Shown: positions 6,149 through 7,719 of the stretch, in pieces
Numbering within the stretch: position 1 is the first letter of the stretch
How the letters are laid out: every line of letters starts with the position of its first letter
From: Deltaproteobacteria bacterium
Lineage (GTDB): Bacteria > Desulfobacterota > SM23-61
Length of the DNA: 7,719 bases
Direction: 5' to 3'
Assembly (NCBI GenBank): GCA_026388915.1
Contig: JAPLIW010000644.1
Coordinates: 1-7,719, forward strand
The notes under the pieces: generated by a model
The model's input: only the letters and a program-made list of their open reading frames with translations
Told to the model about the DNA's origin: nothing
The model's database searches: none
Position numbers and translations under genes: made by a program

Positions 6149-7159
6149 TCACTTCGCCAGCCACCTCTCTTCCCACTTTTTAGCCTCGGGCCGGGTGGCT
6201 GTCCACTGCTCCAGGTCGGCCCGGATGATCTTAACCATCTCCGCACAGGCCGGGGATTTGGCAGCGAACTTTTCCCAGAGCGGCATGGCCGACTGGCGGA
6301 ACTTTTCAAACTCCGTCCGGTTCAGGCGGATGACCTCCACCCCCCGTTTAGCGCTGAAATCCAGCACCGAATCGGTGAGCTTCTGGGACCCGATGACCGA
6401 TTCTTTTTCGATCTCCAGAGCGACTTTTTGGACGGTCTGCTGAAGGTCCGGGGGCAGGGCGTTCCAGGCCTTGAGGCTCACCAGGGTGTAGCAGGGCATG
6501 GGGTCAACGAACCCGGGAAGGGTCAAATACTTGCAGACCTCGTAAAACTTGTAGGTCTCGATGGTGTAGATGGGATAGATGGTGGCATCCAGCGTTCCCC
6601 GCATGAGGGCCTCATACTGCTCGGCCACGGCCACGTTGATGGGGGCGACCCCCATGTCCTTGTACCAGGAGGGCCAGATGGCCGAGCTCACCCGGAACTT
6701 CATCCCCTTTACATCGTCGAAAGCCCGGATCGGCTTCTTGCTCATGATGCCCTCGATGCTCACCGGCCAGTAGTAGAGGAGGTGCGAGCCGTGCTGGCGG
6801 TAGCCGTCGTCCAGGATCTTCCCGATCTTCGTGTCCCGGAGGGCGTGGATGGCATGCTCTTCCCCTTTGCTCCAGAAGGGCAGCCAGACAAAATCGGTCT
6901 CGGGAATCGTCCCCGCCCAGTAGGAGGTGGCCGAGATCAAGTCCACGACTCCCTTTTTCAAGGCGTCCAGGGCCTGCGATTGAGGCACGAGCTGGTTGCT
7001 GTAGAAGACCTTGATCTTGACCCGCCCCTGGGTCGCATCGGCGACTTTCTTCGCGAAGAGATCATTGGCTATGTATTTCGACTCCCAGTTGAACTGGGGG
7101 GCCGGGTAGGTGCAACCCATCTTCCAGTTGAAGGTTTGCTGGGCGAAGGCGGCACCCAC
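6149..7159 (-). CDS. dctP: TRAP transporter substrate-binding protein, DctP family, signal peptide truncated
   Basis: Periplasmic solute receptor of the TRAP system. The mature part is complete and of normal length: FNWKMGCTYPAP at the N-terminus, then TQGRVKIKVFYSNQL (43-57), the substrate-loop segment GMKFRVSSAI (152-161) with the conserved carboxylate-binding Arg156, GTLDATIYP (188-196), and a C-terminal helix bundle. The coding sequence can be followed back through VGAAFA-QQ, the end of a signal peptide with an AxA cleavage site. Just upstream an in-frame TAA (7172-7174) closes the frame, so the positive n-region and most of the hydrophobic core are missing. The only start available is GTG at 7157-7159, with no ribosome site. 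As written the protein could not be exported, so this is a broken 5' end, a rearrangement at the adjacent repeat, or a sequence error. Substrate is not predictable with confidence. Confidence 0.9.
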   Translation of the reverse strand: MGAAFAQQTFNWKMGCTYPAPQFNWESKYIANDLFAKKVADATQGRVKIKVFYSNQLVPQSQALDALKKGVVDLISATSYWAGTIPETDFVWLPFWSKGEEHAIHALRDTKIGKILDDGYRQHGSHLLYYWPVSIEGIMSKKPIRAFDDVKGMKFRVSSAIWPSWYKDMGVAPINVAVAEQYEALMRGTLDATIYPIYTIETYKFYEVCKYLTLPGFVDPMPCYTLVSLKAWNALPPDLQQTVQKVALEIEKESVIGSQKLTDSVLDFSAKRGVEVIRLNRTEFEKFRQSAMPLWEKFAAKSPACAEMVKIIRADLEQWTATRPEAKKWEERWLAK

Positions 7160-7236
7160 AAGGGTAGGGTTTTAGGTTCAGGCTAATGGCAGCCGGGCTT
7201 GACCTTACCGTGTTTCCTCTGAAGGGCCGTGGAAAT

Positions 7237-7536
7237 AAAAAAACTCAACCGCAGAGGTCGCGGAGGCCGCAGAGGCAGAAATAACCAAATGCTCAGCGCC
7301 AGGATGCAGGGGCAAAAGCGGCCCTCTTTCCCACCCTTCCCGGAAGGTCAAAACGGGCAAGGGGTTTTCCAGGAACGATCTCTGCGCTCTCTGCCTCCTC
7401 TTCGTTCCTCCTCTTGTCTTCATTCCCGGAGGGCCGAAAGGCAAAGAGGAGTCCATATTGATAAAATGATGTGTGTTTTTTGTCTTTGCCAAGAAAAAGC
7501 TCTGCGATCTCTGCGTACTCTGCGGTTGATTTTTTT
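7237..7536. repeat. Approximately 300-bp intergenic element with inverted CTCTGCG-type arms
   Basis: A run of seven A and a 30-base core (7245-7274) carrying CGCAGAG, CGCGGAG and CGCAGAG at 9-bp spacing is mirrored by the inverse core 7500-7529, followed by a run of seven T. By hand, the two cores agree at 25 of 30 positions. A third cluster of CTCTGCG/CTCTGCC units lies between them at 7379-7395. Both strands have moderately long open frames here, but they simply translate the repeat and show no domain, so I do not call a gene. Arrays of CTCTGCG at 9-bp steps ending in GGTTGA plus T-runs are known as dispersed intergenic repeats in many environmental genomes. No transposase is present, so a non-autonomous element or structured repeat is likeliest. 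Confidence 0.7.
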
Positions 7537-7581
7537 CTCCTCCTCGGAGGGCGCAGAGACTTTTATAATTTCCTAAACAAT

Positions 7582-7616
7582 AAAAAAATCCCGTCTCTGG
7601 TTCAGAAACGGGATTT
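7582..7616 (-). terminator. Intrinsic terminator, minus strand
   Basis: On the minus strand, AAATCCCGT and ACGGGATTT (7608-7616 and 7586-7594) form a 9-bp stem. After one mismatch, TCTG and CAGA add 4 bp around a three-base AAC loop. The hairpin runs directly into seven T (complement of 7582-7588). It lies 40 bases after the stop codon at 7656-7658 and fits termination of the partial minus-strand gene at the right edge. It would separate that gene's transcript from the dctP operon, which therefore needs its own promoter between here and dctP. Confidence 0.88.
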
Positions 7617-7655
7617 AGGGAAGCCGATTCAATCGCCTCCTCCGGTATCGGTGGA

Positions 7656-7718
7656 CTATTTGAACTGGAAAGGACTGTCAAATTCAGTTGCCGTTGAAGT
7701 CCTTTCTACGTTAGGTCT
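7656..7718 (-). CDS. C-terminal end of an unidentified protein (20 codons)
   Basis: The longest minus-strand frame entering from the right edge gives 20 residues, RPNVERTST then ATEFDSPFQFK, ending at TAG. The other two frames stop within 12 codons. It is followed at proper distance by a strong minus-strand terminator, which supports a real gene end. The third-codon bases are noticeably less G/C-rich than in the operon. The fragment is too short to assign a family, and a chance frame cannot be excluded. Confidence 0.42.
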   Translation of the reverse strand, partial: RPNVERTSTATEFDSPFQFK

Positions 7719-7719
7719 G

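Noticed and set aside
4933..6183. A 416-codon open frame on the plus strand opposite dctM and dctQ
   Set aside because: It is antisense to two clearly recognised TRAP permease genes. Its translation is rich in Gly, His, Asp and Glu, with no domain, as expected of the reverse strand of GC-rich membrane-protein genes.
6014..7186. A 390-codon open frame on the plus strand opposite dctP
   Set aside because: It is antisense to the well-recognised DctP receptor. Composition is shadow-like and no family motif is visible.
7170..7250. Promoter for the operon upstream of dctP
   Set aside because: TTGAGT occurs at about 7242-7247, but nothing like a -10 box lies 16-18 bases downstream, and no sigma-54 type GG/GC pair was found. 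The promoter may have been lost with the dctP leader.
7237..7536. Possible CRISPR array
   Set aside because: The repeat units are only 7 bp at 9-bp steps and occur in opposite orientations, with no regular spacers of about 30-40 bp.
7205..7681. Open frames of 158 (minus) and 115 (plus) codons across the repeat region
   Set aside because: They translate the CTCTGCG repeat and its inverse, span the terminator or lack ribosome sites, and show no recognisable protein features.
7653..7681. TTGACA on the minus strand (7676-7681) as a promoter -35 box
   Set aside because: The matching -10 position reads ATAGTC, a poor match. It lies within the partial coding frame and directly upstream of a terminator.

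Overview
The window reads as part of a high-GC Gram-negative bacterial chromosome. It is dominated by one long minus-strand operon running from about 7160 down to 374, in the order dctP, dctQ, dctM, a lipoate-ligase-like gene, AcnX large subunit, AcnX small subunit, an SDR oxidoreductase and a [2Fe-2S] ferredoxin. A periplasmic-binding-protein TRAP transporter implies a Gram-negative envelope. The intergenic repeats (a C-rich/G-rich palindrome near the left end, a 7-bp GTAACGA tandem, and 9-bp-spaced CTCTGCG clusters near the right end) recall, from general knowledge, Desulfobacterota (deltaproteobacterial) genomes and metagenome bins. That assignment is inference.

Layout. 1-135 (+) is the last two helices of a transporter, most likely MFS, converging on the operon. 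136-373 has no gene: it holds a stem-loop, a 48-bp palindrome, a perfect 14-bp palindrome and a 35-bp tandem repeat. 374-7159 (-) is the eight-gene operon. Neighbouring genes overlap by 4 bp, abut directly, or lie 9-43 bp apart, and most have a clear Shine-Dalgarno, so one polycistronic transcript is likely. 7160-7655 has no convincing gene: it holds an approximately 300-bp element with imperfect inverted arms and a strong minus-strand intrinsic terminator. The last 64 bases contain the probable C-terminal end of another minus-strand gene, which that terminator serves.

How the genes may work together. The TRAP transporter would import a carboxylate, probably an organic or hydroxy acid. The two-subunit aconitase-X enzyme would dehydrate it (or a derivative), the NAD(P)-dependent SDR would oxidise or reduce a hydroxy/oxo intermediate, and the small [2Fe-2S] ferredoxin would carry electrons. 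The lipoate-ligase-like protein is the odd member: no lipoyl-domain protein is encoded here, and its active-site motifs are divergent. The usual partners of bacterial AcnX in cis-3-hydroxyproline catabolism (proline racemase-like or ornithine-cyclodeaminase-like genes) are absent, so the substrate is open.

Oddities. The dctP reading frame lacks the start and most of the signal peptide and stops just upstream, next to the repeat element. No promoter or regulator for the operon is recognisable in the window.
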